Shown here piece by piece: positions 39,047 through 49,211 of a stretch of 64,000 bases of DNA (position 1 is the first letter of the stretch; each line of letters begins with the position of its first letter). Origin of the DNA: Methylomonas koyamae (lineage in GTDB: Bacteria > Pseudomonadota > Gammaproteobacteria > Methylococcales > Methylomonadaceae). The position numbers were made by a program, and so were the translations under genes. A model generated the notes under the pieces. It was not told the origin of the DNA and did not search any database. It worked only from the letters and a program-made list of their open reading frames with translations. Location: the NCBI RefSeq assembly GCF_006483455.1, contig NZ_PPPU01000013.1:177156-241155 (forward strand). Reading direction: 5' to 3'.

Positions 39047-40807
39047 TTACATCGCTTCGGGTGTATTGATTTTCAGCAGCGACATGGCATTGGCCAGCAC
39101 TTGCCGGACCGCGCAAACCAGGTTGATCCGGGCATTGCACAGCTTGTCGTCGTCGACCAAAAATTGGTGGGCGTTATAGTAACTATGGAATTGGTTGGCC
39201 AATTCGCGCAGATATTGAATCAATTGGTGCGGTTCGTAGTTCAACGCCGCCCGCTCCAGCGTTTCCGGATATCTGGACAATGTCGTCAATAGCGCGCTTT
39301 CCTGTTCCTCGACCAACAGATTCAGATGCTGCATGCCCAGCAACGGATCGCGTTGGCGACCTTTTTCGTCCAATTGGCGCAACACGCTGCACACCCGGGC
39401 ATGCGCATACTGTACGTAATAGACCGGATTTTCGTTGGTTTTGGAGGTCGCCAGTTTCAAGTCGAAATCCATGTGCTGCTCGGACTTGCGCATCACATAG
39501 AAAAAACGGCAGGCGTCTTTGCCGACTTCGTTACGCAGTTGGCGCAAGGTGACGAATTCACCGGAACGGGTCGACATCTGCACTTTTTCGTCGCCGCGGT
39601 AGAGTACGGCAAATTGCACCAGCAACACTTTAAGTTTGGAATCGTCGGCACCCAGGGCCTGCATCGCGGCTTTGACCCGCGGAATATAGCCGTGGTGGTC
39701 GGCGCCCCAGATATTGACGATCTTGTCGAAGCCCCGATCCAGCTTGTTCATGTGGTAAGCGATATCGGACGCAAAATAGGTAGTTTGACCGTTGTCGCGC
39801 ACTACCACCCGATCTTTCTCGTCGCCCAATCGGCTGGAAGCGAACCAGGTCGCACCTTCCTGCCGGTACAGAAACCCTGCCTCGTCCAAACGCTGCAGCG
39901 CCCGGTCGATGGATTGGTCGTCCATCAACGAACGTTCCGAGAACCAACACTGATAACCGACGCCGAACTCGGCAAGGTCATCTTTGATATCCAGCAAGAT
40001 CTCGTTCAGGCCGGCTTGAAACACTTGCTCGTAGGCTTCCGGCCCCAACAATGTTTTAGCGCGTTCGATCAGCGCGTCGATATGCTTTTCCTTATCCCCG
40101 CCTTGCGCTTCGTCAGCGGGTAAATCCGCCAAAACTTGTGCGGCTGGCTGGCGGTACTTGTCGCCGGCGCTTCTGTGCAAATTGGCGGAAATATCTCTAA
40201 CGTATTCGCCTCGGTAGCCGTTACTCGGAAAAGGCAATACCTCGCCGCAGGCTTCCAGGTAACGCAACCAGACGCTGGCCGCCAGAATATCCATTTGCCG
40301 GCCGGCGTCGTTGACGTAGTATTCACGCTCGACGCTGAAACCGGCCGCTTCCAACAGATCGGCTACTGCGGAACCATAGGCGGCACCGCGGCCGTGGCCG
40401 ACATGCAATGGCCCGGTCGGATTGGCGGAGACAAACTCGACTTGCACCCGCTGCCCGGCTCCAATCCGGCTCAAGCCGAAGCCGTCGCCTTGCTCCAGCA
40501 CTTGGCGCACGATCTGGAACTGGCTATCGGGATTGATGAAAAAGTTGATGAATCCGGGCCCGGCGATATCGACTTTGACCACTGCCGGGTCGGCAGGCAA
40601 GGCCGCGACGATTTTTTCGGCGAGTTGGCGCGGGTTTTGTTTGGCCGGTTTGGCCAGCAGCATCGCCAGATTGGTAGCGAAATCGCCGTGTTGCGGGTCT
40701 TTGGTGCGTTCTAATTGAATTTGGGCAATGAAATCGTTTTCGAGAATACCTTGAGTTTTGATACCTGCAACTGCCTGTTGTAAAAGGGATTCCAGCTTTT
40801 GTTTCAT
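39047..40807 (-). CDS. argS: Arginyl-tRNA synthetase
   Basis: A 586-residue class I synthetase that charges tRNA-Arg. The HIGH motif reads [14 protein letters not shown]; the KMSK position has the arginine-type variant [14 protein letters not shown]. The N-terminal Add1 domain and the C-terminal anticodon-binding helices ([19 protein letters not shown]) are complete. Its stop codon directly abuts the start of the SPOR gene. Confidence 0.97.
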   Translation of the reverse strand: MKQKLESLLQQAVAGIKTQGILENDFIAQIQLERTKDPQHGDFATNLAMLLAKPAKQNPRQLAEKIVAALPADPAVVKVDIAGPGFINFFINPDSQFQIVRQVLEQGDGFGLSRIGAGQRVQVEFVSANPTGPLHVGHGRGAAYGSAVADLLEAAGFSVEREYYVNDAGRQMDILAASVWLRYLEACGEVLPFPSNGYRGEYVRDISANLHRSAGDKYRQPAAQVLADLPADEAQGGDKEKHIDALIERAKTLLGPEAYEQVFQAGLNEILLDIKDDLAEFGVGYQCWFSERSLMDDQSIDRALQRLDEAGFLYRQEGATWFASSRLGDEKDRVVVRDNGQTTYFASDIAYHMNKLDRGFDKIVNIWGADHHGYIPRVKAAMQALGADDSKLKVLLVQFAVLYRGDEKVQMSTRSGEFVTLRQLRNEVGKDACRFFYVMRKSEQHMDFDLKLATSKTNENPVYYVQYAHARVCSVLRQLDEKGRQRDPLLGMQHLNLLVEEQESALLTTLSRYPETLERAALNYEPHQLIQYLRELANQFHSYYNAHQFLVDDDKLCNARINLVCAVRQVLANAMSLLKINTPEAM

Positions 40808-40864
40808 CGGGTCGGAGAATGGGGATTTGTCGGAAAATTCCCCGCATTATCCATGAAAAACAAT

Positions 40865-41548
40865 TTATTGGCTAGGACGCGCGCCGAACAGCGCGGTGCC
40901 GATTCTAACCAGCGTCGCGCCTTCGGTGACCGCGGCCAGCAAGTCGCCGCTCATGCCGAACGAAAACGTGTCCAGCTGCGGCCTATGCAATGCCGTTGCC
41001 GCCTGATAAAGGCGCCGGTACGGAATACACTGCGTTTCGAAATCGGCCGCCGGCTCGGGAATCGCCATTACACCGCGCAAACGCAGACGCGGCAATTGTG
41101 CCACTTGCTCAACCAAATCCGGCAACTCGGCCAGACCGACGCCGGATTTGGTAGCTTCGTCGCTGATATTGACTTGCAGGCAGATATTCAGCGGCGGCAA
41201 ATGATCCGGGCGTTGCTCGCTGAGACGCTCGGCGATTTTGAAACGGTCAACGCTGTGCACCCAAGCGAAATGCGTGGCTATCGGCCGGGTTTTGTTGGAT
41301 TGGATCGGGCCGATGAAATGCCAACTGATATCGAACGCGGCCAGTTGTTGCTGCTTCTTCAGCGCTTCCTGCAAATAATTTTCGCCGAAATGGCGCTGAC
41401 CCAATCGATAAGCCGCGGCCAGGTCCGCCGCCGGTTTGGTTTTGCTGACGGCAAGCAATTGCACGCTACCCGGCAGGCGCCCGGCGGCGTTTTCGGCATC
41501 GCGCAATTGGGCGCGAACCGCGGCAAAACGCCCGGCGATACTAACCAT
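40865..41548 (-). CDS. YggS/PLPBP family pyridoxal-phosphate homeostasis protein
   Basis: A 227-residue TIM-barrel protein that holds PLP on a lysine but has no known enzyme activity; it buffers cellular PLP. The PLP lysine sits in QLLAVSKTKPAADLAAA, and other family sequences are FGENYLQEAL, WHFIGPIQSNKTR, VQVNISDEATKSGV (with the read NICLQVNISDEATKSG), and GMSGDLLAAVTEGATLVRIGTALFGAR. It overlaps the tatC end by eight bases in the same direction. Confidence 0.94.
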   Translation of the reverse strand: MVSIAGRFAAVRAQLRDAENAAGRLPGSVQLLAVSKTKPAADLAAAYRLGQRHFGENYLQEALKKQQQLAAFDISWHFIGPIQSNKTRPIATHFAWVHSVDRFKIAERLSEQRPDHLPPLNICLQVNISDEATKSGVGLAELPDLVEQVAQLPRLRLRGVMAIPEPAADFETQCIPYRRLYQAATALHRPQLDTFSFGMSGDLLAAVTEGATLVRIGTALFGARPSQ

Positions 41549-42296
41549 CGCTCTCGGCTGCGCGGTCGCTCCGGGTTATTAACCTGGAGAACAACAGGCC
41601 CGACTCGAACAACAACCACATCGGCACCGCCAACAAGGTTTGGGACAAGGCGTCGGGCGGCGTCAGAAACATCGCCACCACAAACACGCCGACGATCACA
41701 TAAGGCCGTTTTTCCGCCAAGGATTCCGGACTGATGATGCCGGTCCAGACCAGCACGATGGTCAGCACCGGAATTTCGAAGGCCAGGCCGAACGCAAAAA
41801 ACATCGCCAACACGAAATCCAAATAGGTGGCGATGTCGGTCATTACGGCGACCCCGGCCGGGGCGGCCGCCGTCAGGTAGGAAAATACCAACGGGAATAC
41901 CAAAAAGTAGGCAAACGCCGCGCCGCCGTAAAACAATACCGTGCTGGCCAGCAACAGCGGCGCCACCATCATTTTCTCGTGGCGGTACAAGCCCGGCGCG
42001 ACGAAGCCCCAAAACTGATAAAGGATGAAAGGGATGCTGGCGAACACGGCGACGACAAACGCCAGTTTAAACGGCGTAAAAAACGGCGAAGCCACGTCTA
42101 TCGCAATCATGGAACTGTTTTTCGGCATATGCTGCAACAGCGGATCGGCCAAAAAAGCATAGATCTCGTTGGCGTAACTGGCGGTGCCGACAAACACCAG
42201 CAATACGCAGAGCACCATCTTTAACAGACGGTCGCGCAGTTCGACCAGATGGCTGAAAAAAGACTGTTGGTTATCCGGCTGAACTTGGTTTGTCAT
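41541..42296 (-). CDS. tatC: Sec-independent translocase subunit TatC
   Basis: A 251-residue six-helix membrane protein that recognises twin-arginine signal peptides. The N-terminal HLVELRDRLLK and the downstream FWGFVAPGLYRHEK and FGLAFEIPVLTI are family landmarks. tatA, tatB and tatC are in order on one strand, with 26 bases of tatB overlapping tatC. Confidence 0.96.
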   Translation of the reverse strand: MTNQVQPDNQQSFFSHLVELRDRLLKMVLCVLLVFVGTASYANEIYAFLADPLLQHMPKNSSMIAIDVASPFFTPFKLAFVVAVFASIPFILYQFWGFVAPGLYRHEKMMVAPLLLASTVLFYGGAAFAYFLVFPLVFSYLTAAAPAGVAVMTDIATYLDFVLAMFFAFGLAFEIPVLTIVLVWTGIISPESLAEKRPYVIVGVFVVAMFLTPPDALSQTLLAVPMWLLFESGLLFSRLITRSDRAAESDG

Positions 42297-42591
42297 CGTG
42301 TTGATCGGTTTCGGTCGCAGCTTGAATGCTGAAATTGACGTCGTCGACAGCCGAGCGGGTCTCGTCTATAACTTTTTGTACTTCGCCGGCGATGTTTTGC
42401 TGCATCAGTTGCCGCATCTCTTCAGCGGCCAGCTCCTGCTTGATTTCCGCCTTGGCGACTGCCAGCACACTACGTGCCTTACCGACCCATAGCCCGGCCA
42501 AGCGGGCAGCTCTGGGCAATTTTTCCGGGCCCAGTACCAATAAAGCCACCAAGCCGACCATCAGCAATTCGGAAAAACCGACATCGAACAT
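42271..42591 (-). CDS. tatB: Sec-independent translocase subunit TatB
   Basis: A 106-residue membrane-anchored protein. MFDVGFSELLMVGLVALLVLGPEKLPRAAR is the N-terminal signature (transmembrane helix then the hinge GPEKLP), followed by an amphipathic helix and a long acidic tail. I start at ATG 42591; the longer open frame upstream reads antisense into tatA and is not plausible. Confidence 0.94.
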   Translation of the reverse strand: MFDVGFSELLMVGLVALLVLGPEKLPRAARLAGLWVGKARSVLAVAKAEIKQELAAEEMRQLMQQNIAGEVQKVIDETRSAVDDVNFSIQAATETDQHDDKPSSAG

Positions 42592-42598
42592 AGTCGCG

Positions 42599-42814
42599 TT
42601 ACACCTTGTCTTTTTCTTTACTGGAGACTTCGCCTTCCAGCACATCGTCTTCCTTATTGGCCAGCGTTTTGTCTTCGCCGCCTTCCTTGACAGCATTGCG
42701 GAAACCCCTGATAGCCTCGCCAAGGTCGGCGCCGACATTTTTCAAACGTTTGGTGCCGAACACCAACACGACAATTACCAACACCACCAATAAATGCGGA
42801 ATACTAAAACCCAT
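42599..42814 (-). CDS. tatA: Sec-independent translocase subunit TatA
   Basis: A 71-residue protein with the TatA pattern: N-terminal hydrophobic helix, [20 protein letters not shown] amphipathic helix, and a charged tail. It forms the translocation pore with TatC. It is only 24 bases downstream of hisE and seven bases before tatB. Confidence 0.95.
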   Translation of the reverse strand: MGFSIPHLLVVLVIVVLVFGTKRLKNVGADLGEAIRGFRNAVKEGGEDKTLANKEDDVLEGEVSSKEKDKV

Positions 42815-42838
42815 TACCTACTCCTGCTGTTTGCCTAT

Positions 42839-43156
42839 TTAAGAGCTGCGTTGCGCTTTTTCCTGCAGACCGGACAAACCGAAACGCCGCTGCAGCTCGT
42901 TGATCACCTGTTCCGGCCCGAGTTCCTGGTGCGCCAACAAGACCATGGAGTGAAACCACAGATCGGCCACTTCGTAAACGATCTTATCCTTGTCGCCGTC
43001 TTTCGCCGCCATTACCGTTTCCGTGGCTTCTTCACCGATTTTTTTCAAAATATGGTCCAAACCTTTGGCGTACAAGCTTGCTACATAAGATTGATCGGCC
43101 GATTGCTGTTTGCGCTGCTCCAGCACCAATGCCAATTGCTGTAAAACGTCGTTCAT
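42839..43156 (-). CDS. hisE: Phosphoribosyl-ATP diphosphatase
   Basis: A 105-residue enzyme of histidine synthesis that removes pyrophosphate from phosphoribosyl-ATP. The helical nucleotide-binding signature reads [21 protein letters not shown] and [14 protein letters not shown] use ATG 43156 (MNDVLQQL); the longer frame from 43228 has no likeness to the family. hisE next to tatABC is a common order in gammaproteobacteria. Confidence 0.94.
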   Translation of the reverse strand: MNDVLQQLALVLEQRKQQSADQSYVASLYAKGLDHILKKIGEEATETVMAAKDGDKDKIVYEVADLWFHSMVLLAHQELGPEQVINELQRRFGLSGLQEKAQRSS

Positions 43157-43226
43157 GACTGTTGATCTCGATTGCGAACGGGCTGAATCATAGCATGACG
43201 CCCAAAGTGCCGGAAAAACTGCGGAC

Positions 43227-43260
43227 AAAAAAAACCTCCCAATGCTTGCGCAGAGGGAGG
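43227..43260 (-). terminator. Terminator-like hairpin, read on the minus strand
   Basis: Stem CCTCCC / GGGAGG (43235-43240 with 43255-43260) around a loop that can form a short TGC/GCA inner pair. On the minus strand it is followed by eight Ts (43234 to 43227). It lies after the 50-residue membrane protein gene and before hisE, so it probably ends that short transcript. Confidence 0.75.
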
Positions 43261-43341
43261 CAAGAAAACCAGCGGAGTGCTTGAAAGGAGGTTACCGCTC
43301 GTTAATTACAACACCAGGAGGTAGTTACAAATTCAGGGGGA

Positions 43342-43494
43342 TCAGCGGCTCGCTTGAGTATTAAGCGAAATATTGCTGAACATTGACGTCGCTGCAAACA
43401 GGACAGTGGAAATTACAAACAGGCCGGAAAGAAAATTCAAAATACCGGCGACAAACAAAGTACCGACCAGTACGTCTTTTTTAAATTCGTTCAT
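43342..43494 (-). CDS. Small hydrophobic membrane protein (50 residues)
   Basis: A 50-codon gene below usual gene-finder limits. It begins MNEFKKDVLV, then a continuous hydrophobic stretch (about residues 8-40: GTLFVAGILNFLSGLFVIST and onward) and ends with a polar tail (TQASR). A GAGGA ribosome site lies nine bases before ATG 43494. A terminator (43227-43260) lies about 80 bases after its stop. It sits between hisE and lysR, where the 454-bp gap is otherwise empty. The reading is by eye; conservation is untested. Confidence 0.6.
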   Translation of the reverse strand: MNEFKKDVLVGTLFVAGILNFLSGLFVISTVLFAATSMFSNISLNTQASR

Positions 43495-43682
43495 TGTGCT
43501 CAAATCCTCTGTTTAATCTTGCATTTGGCAAGATTTTCTGTGCTTTCTCGTTAAGTTGCTGCACACTATACCGGAGATAAAAAAGTTTACAATTAGGCAT
43601 TTATTAAATAAATTGTATAAAATTAAGAAACAATAAAAATGTCAACGTTTTTTAGCTCCTTTATAATGTCCCCGGAGGCAGA

Positions 43683-44585
43683 ATGGACAAACTAACCAGC
43701 ATGAACGTTTTTGTCCGTGTCGCCAAGGCCGGCAGCTTCGCCGGTGCCGCCAAGGATTTGGATATTTCCAGAGCCATGGCCACCAAACACATCATGCAAC
43801 TGGAAAGCGAACTCAACACCCGCTTATTCAACCGTACGACCCGCAGCTTAAGCCTGACGGAAGCCGGCGAAGCCTATCTGGAACGCTGTCAACAAGTGCT
43901 GCTGGACGTTGCAGAAATGGAATCGGCCATCACCCATTTGCAAACCGAACCGCGTGGTACATTGAAAATTCTGGCGCCGCCAGTGATCGGCGCCAGCCAT
44001 ATCTCGCCGGGTCTGACCGAGTATCTGAAAAACTACCCAGATCTGTCGGTGGAGATGGTGCTAAAGGGTGGCCAGGTTGATTTGATCGACGAGGGCGTCG
44101 ATCTGGCGATCTACTTGGGCCAACTCAACGACACCAGCCTGGTCGCCCGCAAATTGGCAAGTTCGTCATTGGTGGTCTGCGCCTCGCCGGAATACCTGAA
44201 AAAACACGGCATCCCCCAAGACCCGGAAGACCTGGAAGACCACAGCTGCCTGATCAACTGGGCGATTCCGCCGCGCAATAAATGGCGCTTCAAAGGCATT
44301 CTCGGCGAACGCACCGTCACCGTAACCGGCCGGATGCAAGCCAACATGGCCGACCCGATCCGCAATGCCGCGGTCAACGGCCTGGGCCTGATCATGCTGC
44401 CGCGCTACATCGTCGGCCGCGACATCGAACAAGGCCGTCTGCAAGTGGTGATGGAGCAATACGGCATCGCGCCGTTGGAAATCTACGCGGTCTATCCACA
44501 CCGCAAGTATTTGTCCGCCAAAGTCCGTTCCTTCCTGGAGTTCATTCAGGCCTGGCTACCGCACCGGATCGGCATGAACCCGTGA
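43683..44585 (+). CDS. LysR-family transcriptional regulator
   Basis: A 300-residue regulator. The N-terminal winged helix (MDKLTSMNVFVRVAKAGSF, SRAMATKHIMQLESELNTRLFNRTTRSLSLTEAG) is typical of the AaeR/DsdC-like LysR subgroup, followed by a two-lobed effector domain. The stop overlaps the GTG start of the methyltransferase gene (GTGA), so this regulator is co-transcribed with its likely targets rather than divergent from them. The effector is unknown. Confidence 0.9.
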   Translation: MDKLTSMNVFVRVAKAGSFAGAAKDLDISRAMATKHIMQLESELNTRLFNRTTRSLSLTEAGEAYLERCQQVLLDVAEMESAITHLQTEPRGTLKILAPPVIGASHISPGLTEYLKNYPDLSVEMVLKGGQVDLIDEGVDLAIYLGQLNDTSLVARKLASSSLVVCASPEYLKKHGIPQDPEDLEDHSCLINWAIPPRNKWRFKGILGERTVTVTGRMQANMADPIRNAAVNGLGLIMLPRYIVGRDIEQGRLQVVMEQYGIAPLEIYAVYPHRKYLSAKVRSFLEFIQAWLPHRIGMNP

Positions 44586-45154
44586 CCGAGTTGCAAAACA
44601 AGTGGGACGCGATTTACCGCAACGCAACGGCAGCACCCGCCGCGGCGGAGTTACTCGCCAACCACTTGCATTTGCTCCCGCCTCAGGGCAAAGCGCTGGA
44701 TTTGGCCTGCGGCCTGGGCGGCAATGCGCTGCTATTGGCCGGATCAGGACTGAGCGTCGACGCCTGGGACGTGTCGTCGGTAGCGCTGGATAAACTCCGC
44801 CACTATGCCGATCGGCAAAGCCTCAGCATCAATACCCGGCACTGCCAAATCGGCAGCGAATCGTTAGCGGATCACCGCTACGATGTGATTGTCATCTGCC
44901 GTTTTCTTGACCGCACCCTGTGTAATGCGATAATGGCGGCCTTGAACCCGGGCGGCCTGCTGTTTTATCAAACATTTACCCGCGACAAGCTTGACCAACA
45001 CGGCCCCAGCAATCCCGATTACCTATTGGCGCGCAACGAGCTTCTCGAGCTGTTTCAGCCCCTGAGCGTGGTTTTTTACCAGGAATACGCCAGGATCGGT
45101 GACACGCGGCTCGGCAACCGAAACGAAGCCTGTTTCATCGGGCAAAAAACTTGA
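44582..45154 (+). CDS. Class I SAM methyltransferase (TehB/tellurite-resistance-like)
   Basis: About 190 residues. N-terminal KWDAIYRNA, SAM motif I DLACGLGGNALLLA, acidic motif DVSSVALDKL, then YDVIVICRFLD and LNPGGLLFYQTFT, as in the TehB/thiopurine-like group that methylates small oxyanions or thiols. I take GTG 44582 as start because it overlaps the lysR stop; longer in-frame options lie inside lysR. A rhodanese gene follows 10 bases on. Confidence 0.8.
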   Translation: MTELQNKWDAIYRNATAAPAAAELLANHLHLLPPQGKALDLACGLGGNALLLAGSGLSVDAWDVSSVALDKLRHYADRQSLSINTRHCQIGSESLADHRYDVIVICRFLDRTLCNAIMAALNPGGLLFYQTFTRDKLDQHGPSNPDYLLARNELLELFQPLSVVFYQEYARIGDTRLGNRNEACFIGQKT

Positions 45155-45164
45155 GCGGTAACCC

Positions 45165-45557
45165 ATGATAGAAAATCTCGACCCCAAACAAGCCTGGGAC
45201 TTGTTGCAAACCGATCCCAACGCCGTGCTGATCGACGTCCGCACTGCCATCGAACACGGCTTCGTCGGCCATCCGCCAAAGGCCATCCACGTCGCCTGGA
45301 AAGAATTCCCGGGGATGCAGTTGAACGCCGATTTCGTTGCCCAAGTCCAACAACACGCTCCGAATAAAGCGGCGCCGGTACTGCTGTTATGCCGCAGCGG
45401 ACAGCGTTCTGTAGACGCCGCCAAAGCCCTGGAGGCCGCCGGCTACCAGCATTTGGTCAATATTCTGGAAGGCTTCGAAGGCCCGCTCGACGCCAACCAG
45501 CATCGGGGCAAGCTCGGCGGCTGGCGTTTCCACGGCCTGCCTTGGAGCCAAAGCTAA
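45165..45557 (+). CDS. Rhodanese-like single-domain sulfurtransferase
   Basis: A 130-residue cytoplasmic protein with the rhodanese fold: LIDVRTAIEHGFVGHPPKAIHVAW early, and the active-site loop LLLCRSGQRSVDAA with C76 as the persulfide cysteine. Its neighbours (methyltransferase, LysR regulator) suggest a small sulfur- or selenium-related operon, but that is inference from order alone. Confidence 0.87.
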   Translation: MIENLDPKQAWDLLQTDPNAVLIDVRTAIEHGFVGHPPKAIHVAWKEFPGMQLNADFVAQVQQHAPNKAAPVLLLCRSGQRSVDAAKALEAAGYQHLVNILEGFEGPLDANQHRGKLGGWRFHGLPWSQS

Positions 45558-45658
45558 TCCCCCCATTCACTGTAAATCCATAGCCACCCATTTCCGCGCC
45601 GGCTCGCATTTTTAGCAAAGCCGGCGCACGTTCTTTTGTAAAAAACTTAATAAATCCC

Positions 45659-47482
45659 GTGATAGAAAAACTCAGAAATATCGCCATCATCGCCCATGTC
45701 GACCATGGCAAAACCACCCTCGTCGATCAATTGTTGCAGCAATCCGGCACCTTCGACGCCCACGAAAAAGTCGACGAGCGGGTGATGGACTCCAATGCCC
45801 TGGAAAAAGAACGCGGGATTACGATCCTGGCGAAAAACACCGCCATCGACTGGAACGGCTACCACATCAACATCGTCGACACCCCGGGCCACGCCGACTT
45901 CGGCGGCGAAGTCGAACGGGTGCTATCCATGGTGGATTGCGTATTGCTATTGGTCGATGCGGTGGACGGCCCAATGCCGCAAACCCGCTTCGTGACTCAG
46001 AAGGCTTTTGCCTTGGGCTTGAAACCCATCGTCGTGATTAACAAGGTCGACCGGCCCGGCGCTCGCCCGGATTGGGTGATCGACCAAACCTTCGATTTGT
46101 TCGACCGCTTGGGCGCCACCGACGAGCAACTGGATTTCCCCATCGTTTACGCCTCGGCGTTGAAGGGTTATGCCGGCTTGGAGCTGGAAAGTACGGTCGA
46201 AGGTGGCGACATGACGCCGTTGTTTCAAACCATCGTCGACAAAGTTAGCCCGCCGCCGGTCAACATCGACGGCCCGTTCCAAATGCAGGTGATCAGCCTG
46301 GATTACAACAGCTACGTTGGCGTGATCGGCATCGGCCGCATTCAGCGCGGTACCGTTAAATCCAACCAGCAACTGACCTTGATCAACCGCGAAGGCACTA
46401 CCCGCAATGTGCGGATGCTGCAAATCTTCGGCTTCAAGGGTCTGGAACGGATCGAAGTGCCGCAAGCGCAAGCCGGCGACATTATTGCCTTTACCGGTAT
46501 CGACAAGTTGGAGATTTCCGACACCCTGTGCCAACAAGACGCGGTCGAAGCCTTGCCGCCATTGAAAGTCGACGAGCCGACCGTCAGCATGACCTTTCAG
46601 GTCAACACCTCGCCGTTCGCCGGCAAGGAAGGCAAGTTCGTCACCTCAAGGCAGATTCGCGACCGTTTACAAAAAGAATTGCAGCATAACGTGGCGTTGC
46701 GAGTCGAAGACACCGAGGACCCGGACAAATTCAAGGTTTCCGGCCGCGGCGAGCTGCATTTGTCGATCCTGATCGAAAACATGCGCCGCGAAGGTTACGA
46801 ACTGGGCGTGTCGCGTCCGGAAGTGATTTTGAAGGAAGTCGACGGCGAGATGCACGAACCGTTCGAGATGGTGACCATCGAACTGGAAGACGAACACCAG
46901 GGCGCGATCATGGAAAAATTAGGCGAACGCAAGGGCGACCTGCTGAACATGGTGCCGGACGGCAAGGGCCGCACCCGCTTGGAATATATGGTGCCGTCGC
47001 GCGGCCTGATCGGTTTCCAAACCGAATTTTTGACCGCCACGTCCGGTTCCGGCTTGTTCTACCACGTCTACGACCACTACGGGCCGATGAAAAAAGGCAA
47101 CGTTGGCGGCCGTATCAACGGCGTGCTGGTGTCGATGGTGCAAGGCAAATCGCTGGGCTATGCGTTGTTCAACTTGCAGGAACGCGGCCGTCTGTTCATC
47201 GAACACGCCACCGAAGTCTACGAAGGCATGGTCATCGGCATCCACTCGCGCGATAACGACTTGGTGGTCAACCCGACCAAAGCCAAGCAGTTGACCAATA
47301 TCCGCGCCGCCGGCTCGGACGAGAACATCCTGCTGACCCCGCCGATCAAGATGAGTCTGGAGCAAGCGCTGGAATTCATCGCCGACGACGAGTTGGTCGA
47401 AGTCACGCCGCAATCGATCCGGTTGCGGAAAAAACTGCTGACCGAAAACGAGCGCAAACGCGCCTCGCGAGCCAGCGACTAA
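45659..47482 (+). CDS. typA: Translational GTPase TypA/BipA
   Basis: A 607-residue ribosome-binding GTPase involved in ribosome assembly at low temperature and stress responses. G1 is [16 protein letters not shown]3 is DTPGHADF and G4 is NKVD. The C-terminal BipA-specific domain is present ([28 protein letters not shown], and [16 protein letters not shown]). The start is GTG 45659. Confidence 0.96.
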   Translation: MIEKLRNIAIIAHVDHGKTTLVDQLLQQSGTFDAHEKVDERVMDSNALEKERGITILAKNTAIDWNGYHINIVDTPGHADFGGEVERVLSMVDCVLLLVDAVDGPMPQTRFVTQKAFALGLKPIVVINKVDRPGARPDWVIDQTFDLFDRLGATDEQLDFPIVYASALKGYAGLELESTVEGGDMTPLFQTIVDKVSPPPVNIDGPFQMQVISLDYNSYVGVIGIGRIQRGTVKSNQQLTLINREGTTRNVRMLQIFGFKGLERIEVPQAQAGDIIAFTGIDKLEISDTLCQQDAVEALPPLKVDEPTVSMTFQVNTSPFAGKEGKFVTSRQIRDRLQKELQHNVALRVEDTEDPDKFKVSGRGELHLSILIENMRREGYELGVSRPEVILKEVDGEMHEPFEMVTIELEDEHQGAIMEKLGERKGDLLNMVPDGKGRTRLEYMVPSRGLIGFQTEFLTATSGSGLFYHVYDHYGPMKKGNVGGRINGVLVSMVQGKSLGYALFNLQERGRLFIEHATEVYEGMVIGIHSRDNDLVVNPTKAKQLTNIRAAGSDENILLTPPIKMSLEQALEFIADDELVEVTPQSIRLRKKLLTENERKRASRASD

Positions 47483-47505
47483 GCGCTAAACCGGTTGCGG
47501 CCTAG

Positions 47506-49197
47506 CTAATACTTGGCCGCAATCGGCATCTGCCGCCCGGCGCCGAAGGCGCGGGGGCGGACCCGGATGATGGGCGGCGCCTGACGCCGCTTGTATTCGT
47601 TCCGCGTCACCATCCGGCCGATGCGTTGGAACACCGCCTCGCCTTCGGCCGAATGCCGATAATCGCTAACAAAATCGCAGGCTCGGCGGTATTCCGCTTC
47701 CGCCAGCAAATCACCCTCGATCAATAGTTTCAATATTTCATCCAGCACCGGATACGGCGGCAAACTGTCGGTATCTTTCTGGTCGAACGCCAATTCGGCC
47801 GAAGGCTCCTTGATCAGAATCGACTCCGGAATCAGCGGCCGGCCGGCGCGCCGGTTCAGATAACCCGCCAAGCCGTAAACCTCGGTTTTGTACAAATCGC
47901 CGATCAAACCCAAACCGCCGTTGGTGTCGCCGTACAAGGTGCAATAGCCGACCGAGATTTCGCTCTTGTTGCCGGTGGTCAACACCAACGCGCCGAACTG
48001 GTTGGAATACGCCATCAACACGGTGCCGCGTATCCGCGCCTGCAAATTCTCCAACGGCAGACCCGCCAGCGGCGCGGCGAAGCTGGCTTGAAACTGGGCT
48101 TTGAAGGCAGCGACCTGTTCCCGAATCGGATGCGTCAACAACCTTACCCCCAACGCGTCGCACAACAACTGCGAATCGGTGACGGAACCGGCGCTGGAAT
48201 ATTCGGAAGGCATCGTCACGGCAATCACGTTGTCCGGGCCGAGCGCTTCGGCCGCCAAGGCGATGGTCAACGCCGAATCGATACCGCCCGAGGAACCGAC
48301 CACAACCTGTTGGAAGCCGCAGCGGCGGGCGTAATCGCGCAAACCCATAAGGATGTGCCGAACGACAAACTCCGGCTCCGGCAAAGGCTGGCCAGAGCCG
48401 ACGCCATGAAACACGCCGGCGCTAAACTCGACCGGCTCGACTGCCGCTTCGAAAGCCGGCAATTCGAACGCGAGCGTTCCGTCCGCATTTACTCCAAACG
48501 AAGCGCCGTCGAACACGATGCTATCCTGGCCGCCGACTTGGTTTACGTACAGAATCGGCAAGCGGTGGCGTTGCGCGGCACCGGCGATAATCCGGTGGCG
48601 TTGGTCGCGCTTGCCGATATTGGACGGGCTGGCGTTGATGCTGACCACCAGGTCCGGCCCGATCGCGGCCAAAGCCTGGTAAGGATTGACCGGATAATCG
48701 TTGGCAGCGTCGTTCCAGCCGTCTTCGCAGATCATCAGACCTACTTTGTAGCCGGCGACTTCGATGCTGGCGGCGGTGGCCGGCCCCGGCTCGAAGTGCC
48801 GCCGCTCGTCGAAAATGTTGTAGGTCGGTAACAATTGTTTGTGGTACGCGGCAAGCACTTGGCCGTTTGCCAGCGCAAGCAAGGAATTGTGCAGCGGCTT
48901 GCCCGGCCCGGAACGGGTTTGCGGCAAACCGGCGATAACGACAATTCCCGGAAACCGGCGGGAAAGTTCCGCCAACTCTGCCAGAGCCCGCTCAGCCTCA
49001 CGGATGAACGCCGCGTCGTTCAGCAAATCTCCCGGATAGTAGCCGCACAACGAAAGCTCCGGAAATACCAGCAACTGCGCTTGCAGCCGCTCGGCGTCGC
49101 GAAACGCCTGCTCGGCGATGCGCAGGTTGCCGGCAAAATCGCCGACGGTAGGATTGGTTTGGGCGACGGCGATACGCAATGGTGTTTGTCCCGGCAT
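47506..49197 (-). CDS. nadE: Glutamine-dependent NAD+ synthetase
   Basis: A 563-residue two-domain enzyme making NAD from deamido-NAD. The N-terminal nitrilase-like glutaminase has the Glu-Lys-Cys triad in FPELSLCGY (E47), YHKQLLPTY (K120) and ICEDGW (C157). The synthetase domain has GSSGGIDSALTIALA, SEYSSAGSVTDSQLLC and the long PPxxELAPxQxDxxSLPPYxxLD-type region (here ELAFDQKDTDSLPPYPVLDEI). I start at ATG 49197; a longer frame upstream is not plausible. It is first in line after pncB within an NAD salvage operon. Confidence 0.96.
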   Translation of the reverse strand: MPGQTPLRIAVAQTNPTVGDFAGNLRIAEQAFRDAERLQAQLLVFPELSLCGYYPGDLLNDAAFIREAERALAELAELSRRFPGIVVIAGLPQTRSGPGKPLHNSLLALANGQVLAAYHKQLLPTYNIFDERRHFEPGPATAASIEVAGYKVGLMICEDGWNDAANDYPVNPYQALAAIGPDLVVSINASPSNIGKRDQRHRIIAGAAQRHRLPILYVNQVGGQDSIVFDGASFGVNADGTLAFELPAFEAAVEPVEFSAGVFHGVGSGQPLPEPEFVVRHILMGLRDYARRCGFQQVVVGSSGGIDSALTIALAAEALGPDNVIAVTMPSEYSSAGSVTDSQLLCDALGVRLLTHPIREQVAAFKAQFQASFAAPLAGLPLENLQARIRGTVLMAYSNQFGALVLTTGNKSEISVGYCTLYGDTNGGLGLIGDLYKTEVYGLAGYLNRRAGRPLIPESILIKEPSAELAFDQKDTDSLPPYPVLDEILKLLIEGDLLAEAEYRRACDFVSDYRHSAEGEAVFQRIGRMVTRNEYKRRQAPPIIRVRPRAFGAGRQMPIAAKY

Positions 49198-49211
49198 AGC
49201 TGATTCCCGCT

